Shown: positions 55,137-63,033, counted from the first letter of the stretch. The stretch: 64,000 bases of DNA from Rikenella microfusus DSM 15922 (GCF_000427365.1 NZ_KE386488.1:434001-498000); one strand, 5' to 3'. A program made the numbers and translations. Notes: generated by a model not told the origin, from the letters alone.

Positions 55137-55379
55137 CTATTTTTTTGCCCGGTCGGGAGCGTCGAGGGCGGCTAAGTAGCGGCGACCCTCCCGCGAAAGT
55201 ACCGCCCCGAAACGCGGCTTTGTCCGCGCCGGGCCGATCTGCGAGGCGATGACGACCAGACCGGGGGCCTGCGCGTCGATCTCGCGGATAATTCGCGCCT
55301 TGTTTTCATTGGTGATGTTTTCGCCACCATACAGCGTGCGCAGGACGCTGATTTGCTGGGATGTCAGTTTCGGTTCCAT
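55137..55379 (-). CDS. Small hypothetical phage protein
   Basis: An 80-residue protein starting MEPKLTSQQISVLRTLYGGE. It has a winged-helix look (TNENKARIIREIDAQAPGLV, LSREGRRYLAALDAP), reminiscent of small DNA-binding domains, but I do not recognise a family. It follows the GemA-like gene by 4 nt in the early operon. Confidence 0.6.
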   Translation of the reverse strand: MEPKLTSQQISVLRTLYGGENITNENKARIIREIDAQAPGLVVIASQIGPARTKPRFGAVLSREGRRYLAALDAPDRAKK

Positions 55380-55383
55380 CGTT

Positions 55384-55914
55384 TCAGTTGATTATTGGGT
55401 TATCGTTCGGTGTCGTAACGAATACCACCGCGGGGGCGGCGTTATGGTCGGTAGTCGGAGAAGCTGGCGAACCTGCGAATTTCCAGCCGCGCGCCTCCAT
55501 CGCTCGCAACACTTTATGAAAGGCATCCAATTCCTCCGGCGTCATAAAGGAAAGGGGTTTGTGGCAGCGGCTGTACCGGCGCACGAAGTCGTTCACCTCC
55601 GCGAATCGAACGACGGCAGGCAAAGGCTCTTTGCGTTCGACAATGCCATGACGGGCCAGGATGTTCAGTATCGTGCTGATCTTCTTACCTCTGGTCTCGC
55701 GGTCTGTATCCTGTCGTGGGCGGATAACCGGGGCCGGCCCGACCTCCCGGCCCTCTAACCGGGAGCACAGGTGCCCCAGCTGGTAATCGGTCATATCGGC
55801 GGCGGTCGTTACGCCATACGAAGCGTACATTTCACGTTTGGTGTCGTCGTCGATACCTCGTTCCCTGATCAACTTATGCAACCTGCCCAGCAGGCCGTCC
55901 CGGTAGGTCTTCAT
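55384..55914 (-). CDS. GemA/Mu gp16-like protein (DUF1018)
   Basis: A 176-residue protein. The DUF1018 pattern is visible: KLIRERGIDDDTKREMYASY, YGVTTAADMTDYQLGHLCSR, ILARHGIVERKEPLPAVVRF and LSFMTPEELDAFHKVLRAME. In Mu, GemA modulates host gene expression and DNA topology. It sits late in the early operon, as in Mu-like phages. Confidence 0.8.
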   Translation of the reverse strand: MKTYRDGLLGRLHKLIRERGIDDDTKREMYASYGVTTAADMTDYQLGHLCSRLEGREVGPAPVIRPRQDTDRETRGKKISTILNILARHGIVERKEPLPAVVRFAEVNDFVRRYSRCHKPLSFMTPEELDAFHKVLRAMEARGWKFAGSPASPTTDHNAAPAVVFVTTPNDNPIIN

Positions 55915-55916
55915 GG

Positions 55917-56174
55917 CTATTTCATATTATTACACAGCGTTTCAACGTGACGTATGTCACCTCTCCGGCTAATCGTGTACGACACGCGCCCTGTCGAGTT
56001 CGTAAAATAGATATATCGCCCGCCATCATAGAAGCGATACACGCGCACGCCATCCACTTCAAAAAGAAATTTTGGGCTATAATTACGATTCCCATCATTC
56101 GGACGCATTACTTTCCCGCTTTTTACGCAGCCGAGCAACCCGGCTGCAAGGATAATCAAAAGTGCTTTTTTCAT
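55917..56174 (-). CDS. Small lipoprotein (DUF4884-like)
   Basis: An 85-residue protein with a lipoprotein signal (MKKALLIILAAGLLGC, Cys box LLGC) and a short domain (FEVDGVRVYRFYDGGRYIYF, TGRVSYT) of the DUF4884 kind found in Bacteroidetes mobile elements. It is in the early operon, 2 nt before the GemA-like gene. It may act at the envelope of the lysogen, for example in superinfection exclusion (inference). Confidence 0.7.
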   Translation of the reverse strand: MKKALLIILAAGLLGCVKSGKVMRPNDGNRNYSPKFLFEVDGVRVYRFYDGGRYIYFTNSTGRVSYTISRRGDIRHVETLCNNMK

Positions 56175-56177
56175 AGT

Positions 56178-56399
56178 CTATCGTTTTTTGTAAGGGTTAT
56201 TTCGGTGCGCGTAGTGTTCCGCGAGGCGGATAATGTTACGAGCCAGGTCGGTGTCCTGCGCGGTTCTGCCGTTCAATACCGCCGAGACGGTCGAGGGCGA
56301 ACAGCGTGCCTGTAACGCGATCCGTATCTGCTGGCCGCGTTTCAGATACAACAGCAGGTGCGTCAGGCGGTGGCGGGGAGTATCATCGGCCCGGTTCAT
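56178..56399 (-). CDS. Small XRE-like DNA-binding protein
   Basis: A 73-residue protein with an HTH (GQQIRIALQARCSPSTVSAV followed by LNGRTAQDTDLARNII) of the Bacteroidetes XRE type. It overlaps the end of the nucleoside deoxyribosyltransferase-like gene by 17 nt. It may be an early regulator. Confidence 0.65.
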   Translation of the reverse strand: MNRADDTPRHRLTHLLLYLKRGQQIRIALQARCSPSTVSAVLNGRTAQDTDLARNIIRLAEHYAHRNNPYKKR

Positions 56400-56751
56400 C
56401 GTTCAATGCGTCGAGTTCTGTTATATCGGTAACGATCCGGTCGTAAACTTTATACATCAATTCCGGCTCCTGCTGTTCCGGAATATAGACCCAAACCGGT
56501 TTCCCGGCCCCAGTCATCCATCCGGCTTCGGTATGGGCCGACCGTCCGCAAGGGCATACCAAAACACAGGCGTCGGCCCACTGCATCGCTCCAAAATCCG
56601 ATCCGAACCCTCGTTCTGCTGCCGGGTGAGAAAGCGCAGCCCGGTACTCCAGCATCGACCAGTTCTGCCAATCCGGGTCGATTTCCGACCACGAGAAACC
56701 GGCGTTCATCCGCCCGCAACTCATGCCGTCGAACAAACTCAATATCCGCAT
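56383..56751 (-). CDS. Nucleoside 2-deoxyribosyltransferase-like protein with a C5-methyltransferase-like N-terminus
   Basis: A 122-residue protein. Residues ~16-122 match the second half of DUF4406/NDT-like proteins (GFSWSEIDPDWQNWSMLEYR, ERGFGSDFGAMQWADACVLV, CPCGRSAHTEAGWMTGAGKP, EPELMYK). The first ~14 residues (MRILSLFDGMSCGR) are instead the motif I start of cytosine-C5 methyltransferases; the normal NDT start, with its KIYLCGSFRNP-type strand, is absent. This looks like a deletion fusion of two genes. Activity is doubtful without the Rossmann N-terminus. Confidence 0.65.
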   Translation of the reverse strand: MRILSLFDGMSCGRMNAGFSWSEIDPDWQNWSMLEYRAALSHPAAERGFGSDFGAMQWADACVLVCPCGRSAHTEAGWMTGAGKPVWVYIPEQQEPELMYKVYDRIVTDITELDALNDEPGR

Positions 56752-56761
56752 ATCCTAACTG

Positions 56762-57424
56762 TCAAAGAGCCAGTTTCAGTTGTTGCCGTTCCTGTTCGAT
56801 GCGCCGCAGGGCGATAGCGTGATAATTCTCGTCGATCTCGAAGCCGACGAACCGGCGGCCGGTACGCATGGCGGCCACGGCGGTAGTCCCCGAACCCATA
56901 AAGCAGTCCAGTATGGTGTCGCCCTTGGCGGTGCTGTCCGTAATCAGTCGCGCGATCAGTTCGACCGGTTTCTGCGTCGGGTGATCCCTTTCGGTAGAGC
57001 TGATTATTTTATACCTGAGAACATTGCGCATCTCGCCGGCCGGAGACAAATCATGACCGGCATGAAATACGATCAATTCCGAATTGCTCCAATATTTTTT
57101 TGCAACCCGCCCCGGAATCTTATCCCACGTCAAAAGGTTATCCACGCCTATTATCGAATCGAACAGTGGAAAATAGAACGGGTAAGTGCGCCAGTCGCAG
57201 AACCAGTAGACGCAGCCCGTATCGGTCAGCACTCGCGCGATTTCCCTGAATATTTCGGCAAAAAACGGTTTCGACACGTTCAGGTCGCCGAACGTACCTT
57301 TGCGCCCGTTGTGCGTCATGCCGCAGAAATAGGGCGGATCGCAGATAACGGTCTGTATCGATCCGGTCGGTATGCGCCCGATACCCTCCAGGCAATCTTC
57401 GTTATAAATCCGGTTCAGTACCAT
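56762..57424 (-). CDS. DNA methyltransferase (beta-class, N6-adenine or N4-cytosine)
   Basis: A 220-residue enzyme starting at 57424 (MVLNRIYNEDCLEGIGRIPT). Motif IV is DPPYF (VICDPPYFCGM), with VYWFCDWRTYPFYFPLF, HPTQKPVELIARLI (motif X side) and motif I DCFMGSGTTAVAA, an order typical of beta-class MTases. It has no partner endonuclease and probably protects phage DNA or marks sites for regulation. The longer open frame to 57529 crosses a tRNA-like element and is not used. Confidence 0.88.
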   Translation of the reverse strand: MVLNRIYNEDCLEGIGRIPTGSIQTVICDPPYFCGMTHNGRKGTFGDLNVSKPFFAEIFREIARVLTDTGCVYWFCDWRTYPFYFPLFDSIIGVDNLLTWDKIPGRVAKKYWSNSELIVFHAGHDLSPAGEMRNVLRYKIISSTERDHPTQKPVELIARLITDSTAKGDTILDCFMGSGTTAVAAMRTGRRFVGFEIDENYHAIALRRIEQERQQLKLAL

Positions 57425-57444
57425 CGTAGTCGTTTTGTTGTTAG

Positions 57445-57495
57445 CTCCCGGCGCGGGAATCGAACCCGCAGCCTGCCACCCTTCGTTGCCGGGAG
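57445..57495 (-). other. tRNA-like minihelix (acceptor stem plus T arm)
   Basis: Reading minus: CTCCCGGC pairs perfectly with GCCGGGAG as an 8-bp acceptor-like stem. Inside it is a canonical T arm, GCGGG-TTCGATT-CCCGC. Only 18 nt separate the 5' acceptor strand from the T arm, so D and anticodon arms are missing. It ends 21 nt before the methyltransferase start codon. It could be a decayed tRNA or a leader RNA structure. Confidence 0.6.
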
Positions 57496-57545
57496 TAATC
57501 CCCGCCGCGTGCTTTTCGCTTGCAGGCACGCGCGGCGGGAAAAAT

Positions 57546-57707
57546 TCAACGTTTGTCGATCGCCTGGCAGAGGCAGAAGATCGCCAGCCACAGGGCGAAA
57601 GGGCCCCATATCGGAGCTGTTACCCACCACCACGACCAGCCGATCACGCCGGTCAGTTTCAGAATCAGGAATACGACGAACAGTATTCCGGGAAATCCAA
57701 TCTTCAT
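57546..57707 (-). CDS. Small two-helix membrane protein
   Basis: A 53-residue protein starting MKIGFPGILFVVFLILKLTG, then VIGWSWWWVTAPIWGPFALW. The size and WSWWW(V)xAPxW motif match short phage and plasmid membrane proteins that databases often label transmembrane Fragile-X-F. It lies in the early operon between the methyltransferase and the gene at 57726. Function unknown. Confidence 0.7.
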   Translation of the reverse strand: MKIGFPGILFVVFLILKLTGVIGWSWWWVTAPIWGPFALWLAIFCLCQAIDKR

Positions 57708-57725
57708 ATTTGCTTCTGTTAAGTG

Positions 57726-57905
57726 TTACTCCGCCCGTTCGATACCTACAAAGACATACCCCGCCGGGGTCGCTTCGCGGGCGTATTGTTCGATCATCTC
57801 CTGCGTGCAGCCCTCCGGGATACGGCCCGTTACGCGCCTGTAGTTGCATTCGCTCTCCCGAAAGGGATTCGCGTCCGCCCGTTGATAAATCGCTGTTACT
57901 TTCAT
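57726..57905 (-). CDS. Small phage protein, paralogue of the remnant gene at 18512
   Basis: A 59-residue protein starting MKVTAIYQRADANPFRES with ATPAGYVFVGIERAE at the end. It matches the host-remnant protein at 18512-18706 over its whole length. It lies between DUF3164 and the small membrane protein. Function unknown. Confidence 0.75.
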   Translation of the reverse strand: MKVTAIYQRADANPFRESECNYRRVTGRIPEGCTQEMIEQYAREATPAGYVFVGIERAE

Positions 57906-57924
57906 TGCGTTGTCCTCCTGTTTT

Positions 57925-58584
57925 TTACAATCTGTTGAATGACGGTTCGAGTTTTTTCCACGTCCCGCGCTCCGGGTCTTTGGCGTAGAAATAGAAGTTC
58001 ACGGCAGTGGCTTCCACCAAGTGCGATTCGCGGAATAGGCGCATGATGTCGGAATATTCCGGATTATCGAAATCGCCCTCCAGGTCGTACAACCGACTAA
58101 TGGACTTATAATCGAGATCGCCGTACTTGTTGCGTTCGATCATGGCCATCGCCAGTTTGTACATCGGGTCGCGGGCGCCGAGTTCCCGACCTTCGATCCA
58201 GCCCCGCAGGAACTCGATCAACCGCCGGGCGGCTACATCGGCCCGCTCATCGAACTTTTTGACTTTGTTCGACTTCACCTCTACCGCGAACGTGTCCGAT
58301 TTGAGCGTATAGCTCATCTGGTCGTCAGTGCGCAGGGCGCCGTAATCGGCCATGATCGCCCGGAACGCGGCGGTCTCGGTTTCGACGAATTTCCGCAGGT
58401 CTTGCACTTTGTCTATCGTTTCCGAGACTTTCGCGCCGATCTTTTCGAGCAGGTCGCGCCGCAGGTCTTCATAAGCCGCCCGACGTTGCAGTTCGGCTTC
58501 GCGTTCCTCTTTTTTCTTTTGTTCCAGCAGGACGGCCAGTTCCGCAGAACTCATCTCCTGCATGGACTTCGTTACTTTTTCCAT
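57925..58584 (-). CDS. DUF3164 family early phage protein
   Basis: A 219-residue protein starting MEKVTKSMQEMSSAELAVLL. It has an N-terminal coiled coil (EQKKKEEREAELQRRAAYED), then the DUF3164 core: AVEVKSNKVKKFDERADVAA, RRLIEFLRGWIEGRE, KYGDLDYKSISRLYDLEGDF and RLFRESHLVEATAVNFYFYA. DUF3164 is a conserved neighbour of MuA/MuB in transposable phages, of unknown biochemical role. Confidence 0.82.
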   Translation of the reverse strand: MEKVTKSMQEMSSAELAVLLEQKKKEEREAELQRRAAYEDLRRDLLEKIGAKVSETIDKVQDLRKFVETETAAFRAIMADYGALRTDDQMSYTLKSDTFAVEVKSNKVKKFDERADVAARRLIEFLRGWIEGRELGARDPMYKLAMAMIERNKYGDLDYKSISRLYDLEGDFDNPEYSDIMRLFRESHLVEATAVNFYFYAKDPERGTWKKLEPSFNRL

Positions 58585-58598
58585 CGTTGAAAAGGGTT

Positions 58599-58805
58599 TT
58601 AATCGGTTGATAATGTTCGTTTCGATTTCATTTCCTCGGTCAGGGTCTCGATACGGGTATCGCAGTCGCGCAGCAGCTGGCGCATGTTCGATAACCACGT
58701 ATCGGTCGCCGCGGCCGCCAGTCGCTCCATGAGCCGCCGCAATGCGTTTCGTTTTTGCTCGAAACGCCGACGCTCGGCATCTATATCGAATAAAGTCCGG
58801 TTCAT
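58599..58805 (-). CDS. Small helical hypothetical protein
   Basis: A 68-residue, Arg/Glu-rich helical protein starting MNRTLFDIDAERRRFEQKRN and ending with LRDCDTRIETLTEEMKSK. It lies 4 nt after MuB, between MuB and DUF3164. No family is recognised. Confidence 0.6.
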   Translation of the reverse strand: MNRTLFDIDAERRRFEQKRNALRRLMERLAAAATDTWLSNMRQLLRDCDTRIETLTEEMKSKRTLSTD

Positions 58806-58809
58806 GGTA

Positions 58810-59736
58810 TTACCGTTTTGCAGGCAGGTTGTAAGTCTCCCGGAACAGGGCTTCGGTCAGCGGCTCGCCACTTTCATCGGCCTCGCGCAGGGCACGCTCC
58901 AGATAGTCGTGCAACTCGCCGTAATTGTCCGCGATCTGCGACAGCAACTCACGCAGTTTCATATCTTCGACCTTCGACAGAAAAGCTTCGTATTTACGGG
59001 CTACCGGTACCAGTTTCACGGTATTGGCCTTGAACCGGCGGATAAATTGCGGCATCCCCTCCACGCGGTTTTTCATTTTCGCCAACCGCCGGGGCAACTC
59101 TTCCGTACAGACCAGCACGAAAGCCACCTGTCCGGCGAACATATCGTACAACGCCTTGTAAGTTTTGATGCCGGGAATTTTGGTATTTTCGGCCTCGTCG
59201 ATGATCACGATGGGCCGCTCGCCCTCCATCGCACGCTTGCGCAACTCCCGGCCCACGCCCCGCAGCCGCGCGCCGCGTTTGACCGGAGCTTCGATCCGCA
59301 ACAGTTCGTACATCACGGTCATAATGTCATACACCGTATCGTAATCGTTTACGGTTATGCGGTAAACCCCGACGGGATTCTGGGCGCAGAAGCGATCCAC
59401 GGCGTAAGTTTTCCCGCTCCCGGTCTCGCCGACGATCATCCGGGCTTCTACCCGTTCCCGCGCCTCGTTCAGCGTATCCATGATCTGGACGTATTGATCC
59501 GTGTCCACATGCTCCCAGTACGAAGCCTCCAGTTTGTAACCGACCGTAGCGGCGATTTTCCGAAAGAAGGAATCCGGGATGGTCGTATTCTGGTAAATAT
59601 ATTTCCCGTTCAGGGCGTTACTGAGGTAGGATTTTCCCACGTCCGCCCGGCCCGCGAAGTTCGAGGCACTCATATCGTATTCGGCCATGTACGATTTCGC
59701 CGCCGCGATGATGCCGTCTTTTACTGTTGTTTCCAT
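58810..59736 (-). CDS. MuB-like transposition ATPase
   Basis: A 308-residue protein. The N-terminal ~85 residues hold an HTH (NFAGRADVGKSYLSNALNGK), then an AAA+ domain with Walker A VGETGSGKTYAVD, Walker B RPIVIIDEAENTKIP, and sensor segment FVLVCTEELPRR. MuB binds DNA, selects target sites and activates MuA. It follows MuA by 3 nt, as in Mu. Confidence 0.93.
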   Translation of the reverse strand: METTVKDGIIAAAKSYMAEYDMSASNFAGRADVGKSYLSNALNGKYIYQNTTIPDSFFRKIAATVGYKLEASYWEHVDTDQYVQIMDTLNEARERVEARMIVGETGSGKTYAVDRFCAQNPVGVYRITVNDYDTVYDIMTVMYELLRIEAPVKRGARLRGVGRELRKRAMEGERPIVIIDEAENTKIPGIKTYKALYDMFAGQVAFVLVCTEELPRRLAKMKNRVEGMPQFIRRFKANTVKLVPVARKYEAFLSKVEDMKLRELLSQIADNYGELHDYLERALREADESGEPLTEALFRETYNLPAKR

Positions 59737-59739
59737 CGT

Positions 59740-62031
59740 CTATTGTTGTTGTTTGAATTGTTGTGCTTTTTGTCTCAGTCGGTTCATGTATCGTTCCTGA
59801 GTAGACAGGACAGAGGCGGCCTCCTCTCTTTCGGCTCGGCGTGCTTCCTGCCGCTCCAGGCTGCGCCGCTTACGCTCGGCGGCTTTCTTCTCTGCGATCG
59901 AAACGTTGATATATGCCTCGTATTCGCCGTTGATGTCCTCTTTTTTCGCACCCAACTGCACCGCCTCTGAATAGCCGTTACCGGCCAGATAATCGGCAAT
60001 CCGTTCCACCTGGTCGCGGCACTGCCGCACGGCTTCGAGCTGCGCATCCTTGCGCTCCCGATGATGCCTGCGAGCCGCCATCGTATCGCCGGTGGCTTCG
60101 GCGTACGATAACGCCGCCTTGACTACCGGCGGGCAGGTCATAATAAACCGCCCGTCCAGACTGTACAGGTCGGCCCCGCTCGCGTCGTAAACCACCCGCA
60201 CCCGGCTGTCGTAGCCGTTGCCGGTCGCCCGCGATATGGCGGCGACCCCTTCGCCCGTGTAATTCGGTATTTCGTACTCCACTGAACCATTCCGGCCTCC
60301 CGGTTTGACGATTCCGCGTAAGCGTTCTACCGAAACCGTCGTTTCCACGCCGTTGATTTGCCGTAAGGCTGCCGCGTCGAACGGTCGGCAGTCCGGATGT
60401 TTTTCGGCGAACATTTCCGCCGGGGTTCGTCCGTTTCCGCGTTTTTTGTGATTCCACCTGTCTATCTCGCGAACCAGTTGCGCCACGGCTTCCGCATAGG
60501 TCGGATATTCGTATTTATCTACGTTTTCGACGTTGGCCCGGTTTTCGATACCCGCATCGTGCGACGTGCGGACGAAATTGCTCAAACGACGCAGGGTGCC
60601 TTTAAATAACCGGAATTGCGTTTCTGCCGGGTTCGCCTGCGAATTGCCGGGTTCGATGCGGCGCACCCGGTTGAATACCTTATGCAAAAACTCGCGCGAG
60701 GGGCCGGACGAAAACGCGCCGTGATTGTCGCTCACGAATTCGAACATCGTCTGCCGTCCGCCGCTTTCGACCGCCATGCGCACCGCATCCCGCATCATGT
60801 CGAACGTCTCTTTGTGCGACCCCTCCGGGGCGATGCCGTAACCGGCGATATAACCGCTATATACGTCGCTGATCAGGATGGCGTAGACGTGCATTATCCG
60901 GATTTCCGAAAACTCCCGTCCGTCGTCACGTCTGCCGATGTGATTGTATCGGTAGGCCACCAGCCCGGAACCGTCGCCGCAGAACAGCGAGTGCGCATAG
61001 GTCGGTTTTTTGGCAGGAGTATAAGTCAGGTAATGTTTCCGATAATACTCCCAGCCGTGTCGTTCCATATCCAGTAATAGGCGGGACGAAAAACGGGTCA
61101 GATGGTTGCAAAAGGTTCGGTAAGCGGCCGGAATCTGTTGAAAGTCGTTCATCAGAGGTACATAAACCTCCTCGTACAGCGTTTTCAAATGCTCTTTCTG
61201 CGGCCCTTCGGTGTTCATATAGGCGGCGAACATCACCGCCTCGTGCACGTCGAATTTGTAGATTTCGCCGGTGATATGATCGACGACCGGATACTTACCG
61301 ACGATTTGCCGGTTGTTATTTCCGATTTTGCGGGAGATGATCCACCGCCGCTGCTCTTCGGCCTCCGCCGGGAACCCGGCGAGCTTCTTGCGCAGGCTGG
61401 CCGCCGTCGTGACGCGGAGGTTCGACAGCCGCAGCTGCGAAAGCACGGAGGCGCAGGCGTCGTAGAATGCCCCGACGGTCGGCACGCCGTAGTCGGCGGT
61501 TCTGCCATCCCGCACAACGCGCGTAATGAAACGGCACCAGGCCAGCGCGCGGGCGTAGTCCCGGCATACGGCCAGGTCGATCTGGAAACCGCTCTGCGTC
61601 TGAATCCACCGCGCGTCGGCGTTATCCTCCTGTTCGGCGGCGGCCTGCGTCAGCGCGGCTTTCAGGGCCGTGCGCCGCTCCCGGCTCTGCGACAGGTTGT
61701 GATCTTCAATGAACTCCTCCAGCTCCTCGCGCGAGGGCAGCGCCGACCGGTAACGCGCTGGGGCGCGGTCGGGGATACGGTCGTAATCGTAATAATACTG
61801 GCCGCCCCGCCGGCCCCATCGCCACGACCTGCCGCTGTTCCCCAACCAAAACTCAGCGTTCCCGGCCACCTTCTGCCAAGAGGCGGGGAGGGATTGTTTG
61901 TAACGCTTGCGGGCGGTTGTTCTTAACACTTCCTCACCAATTCCGCAACACTCCACGACAAGTCGCTGCGACACCCAGAGGGTAGTTCCCTCGGAAGTCG
62001 CTCGCAGCAGTATGTCGTTCGGCAGTATCAT
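59740..62031 (-). CDS. MuA-like DDE transposase
   Basis: A 763-residue protein from ATG 62031 (MILPNDILLRATSEGTTLWV). N-terminal DNA-binding domains precede an rve core in which the DDE residues are Asp in AILISDVYSGYIAG, Asp in FEFVSDNHGAFSSG and Glu in NSQANPAETQFRLFKG. A Mu-type C-terminal beta barrel (Mu_transpos_C: EYEIPNYTGEGVAAISRATG) and a basic helical tail follow. It carries out replicative transposition and integration. The start at 62031 avoids translating the structured repeat upstream. Confidence 0.94.
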   Translation of the reverse strand: MILPNDILLRATSEGTTLWVSQRLVVECCGIGEEVLRTTARKRYKQSLPASWQKVAGNAEFWLGNSGRSWRWGRRGGQYYYDYDRIPDRAPARYRSALPSREELEEFIEDHNLSQSRERRTALKAALTQAAAEQEDNADARWIQTQSGFQIDLAVCRDYARALAWCRFITRVVRDGRTADYGVPTVGAFYDACASVLSQLRLSNLRVTTAASLRKKLAGFPAEAEEQRRWIISRKIGNNNRQIVGKYPVVDHITGEIYKFDVHEAVMFAAYMNTEGPQKEHLKTLYEEVYVPLMNDFQQIPAAYRTFCNHLTRFSSRLLLDMERHGWEYYRKHYLTYTPAKKPTYAHSLFCGDGSGLVAYRYNHIGRRDDGREFSEIRIMHVYAILISDVYSGYIAGYGIAPEGSHKETFDMMRDAVRMAVESGGRQTMFEFVSDNHGAFSSGPSREFLHKVFNRVRRIEPGNSQANPAETQFRLFKGTLRRLSNFVRTSHDAGIENRANVENVDKYEYPTYAEAVAQLVREIDRWNHKKRGNGRTPAEMFAEKHPDCRPFDAAALRQINGVETTVSVERLRGIVKPGGRNGSVEYEIPNYTGEGVAAISRATGNGYDSRVRVVYDASGADLYSLDGRFIMTCPPVVKAALSYAEATGDTMAARRHHRERKDAQLEAVRQCRDQVERIADYLAGNGYSEAVQLGAKKEDINGEYEAYINVSIAEKKAAERKRRSLERQEARRAEREEAASVLSTQERYMNRLRQKAQQFKQQQ

Positions 62032-62046
62032 TGGCGTTTTTATCGT

Positions 62047-62134
62047 GTTCCCGCCCCGGTCTCGCTCCGGGCAGCGGCCTTGCGCCGCTGCGGGATTTTG
62101 GTTAATTTTGGGTGTCGAATCCTTTCTTAACCTA
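62047..62134. repeat. 88-bp duplicated regulatory element, copy 1 (three-way junction plus promoter)
   Basis: TCCCGC (62049-62054) pairs with GCGGGA (62090-62095); inside are CCCGG/CCGGG with a 7-nt loop and AGCGGC/GCCGCT with a 5-nt loop, a three-way junction. On the minus strand it lies 16 nt upstream of the MuA start. On the plus strand it is followed by TAATTTTG (62103-62110), a -7 box, before the gene at 62138. A near-identical copy is at 62685-62773. Confidence 0.75.
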
Positions 62135-62137
62135 CTT

Positions 62138-62407
62138 ATGAATAGCTTACAACTCAACGCAGATTACAAAAACTCAATCTTGAAAGCATTGTGCGAGGCA
62201 TTGCCTTCTGAACGCCTTATGTCGATCTCTTTGAAATCACTAACCGATTCCAAATCGAAAGAAGAAATCGCGCTTGTAACCGCATGTTTGAATCTTTTCA
62301 AGGACAAGGGGCTACTGCTGGAACTATCCATCCGAGGGGACAACTGCCAGATCATTCTCGCATCGACAGCATTCAACTTTTTACATACTGGCGGATTTGC
62401 CGAATAA
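62138..62407 (+). CDS. Small hypothetical protein opposite to early transcription
   Basis: An 89-residue protein starting MNSLQLNADYKNSILKALCE with TACLNLFKDKGLLLELSIRG. It is AT-rich compared with its neighbours. It starts just behind the duplicated promoter element and runs against the MuA operon, so it may be expressed in the lysogen. Its 3' end overlaps the minus-strand gene at 62381 by 27 nt. No family is recognised. Confidence 0.6.
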   Translation: MNSLQLNADYKNSILKALCEALPSERLMSISLKSLTDSKSKEEIALVTACLNLFKDKGLLLELSIRGDNCQIILASTAFNFLHTGGFAE

Positions 62408-62662
62408 CCTCCGAAGGCAGTCGCGCAATGTGCAACGACGACGTTTGAGATGTTTTTTCCAGTCGTAATACTCAAACTCCGCAATCGTTTCAGCCAGTTT
62501 GCGTAAATCGCCCCTCTTCGAGGATGTCAGGTAATCTTCGCGGCTAATGACGTAGCCGTTTTCGTCCGTCAGCGTGCGTTCTACACGCTGGTGGTCTTCC
62601 TGTTTGTAGTACCGCATCGTCAAATGATACGAAGTTTCAAATTCCAGTGATGCTCTTGGCAT
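62381..62662 (-). CDS. Small basic early protein with structured leader
   Basis: A 93-residue protein starting MPRASLEFETSYHLTMRYYK with a Lys/Arg-rich C-terminus (YYDWKKHLKRRRCTLRDCLR). Its start lies 23 nt downstream (minus strand) of the second three-way-junction copy, mirroring MuA. No family is recognised; it may bind nucleic acid. Confidence 0.6.
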   Translation of the reverse strand: MPRASLEFETSYHLTMRYYKQEDHQRVERTLTDENGYVISREDYLTSSKRGDLRKLAETIAEFEYYDWKKHLKRRRCTLRDCLRRLFGKSASM

Positions 62663-62684
62663 ATCGTATTTTTTAAGGTTCGTT

Positions 62685-62773
62685 GTTCCCGCCCCGGTCT
62701 CGCTCCGGGCGGCGGCCTTGCGCCGCTGCGGGATTTTGGTTAATTTTGATTGTCAAATCCTTTTATTAACCTA
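62685..62773. repeat. 88-bp duplicated regulatory element, copy 2
   Basis: It matches copy 1 almost completely. The stem sequence differs at one position (A to G at 62711), which falls at the outer pair of the third helix. The plus-strand -7 box TAATTTTG is at 62741-62748, ahead of the gene at 62788; on the minus strand the structure is the leader of the gene at 62662. Confidence 0.75.
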
Positions 62774-62787
62774 ATCATCACACTATT

Positions 62788-63000
62788 ATGGATGAAACAA
62801 TGCGCACTTTGATAGCACAGGCGTACGGACAGGTATTAGTTTCTCGAGCGCATGTTCTGGCCTTGCAAGAACTTGTTTTAACCGACGACCAGCGAAAAGA
62901 CCTGAAAAAGGCGATAAAACGCCATTTGGCAAAGATTATAGAGGGCCAGCCGGACGAGTTGAAACAATTTCTTCCAAACATCGACGTATTTGCTCTTTAA
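62788..63000 (+). CDS. Small hypothetical protein opposite to early transcription
   Basis: A 70-residue helical protein starting MDETMRTLIAQAYGQVLVSR with DDQRKDLKKAIKRHLAKIIE. It has no visible similarity to the product at 62138 although both follow the same promoter element. It is followed by a strong terminator. Function unknown. Confidence 0.6.
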   Translation: MDETMRTLIAQAYGQVLVSRAHVLALQELVLTDDQRKDLKKAIKRHLAKIIEGQPDELKQFLPNIDVFAL

Positions 63001-63033
63001 CCGCATCGAGGTCTTTTTTCCGATTATCCTCAA

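Noticed and set aside
57425-57529. N-terminal extension of the DNA methyltransferase
   Set aside because: The extra 35 codons are the tRNA-like minihelix and a hairpin; the conserved start is at 57424.
62032-62157. N-terminal extension of MuA to 805 residues
   Set aside because: It would translate the duplicated three-way-junction element; ATG 62031 gives a typical MuA start.
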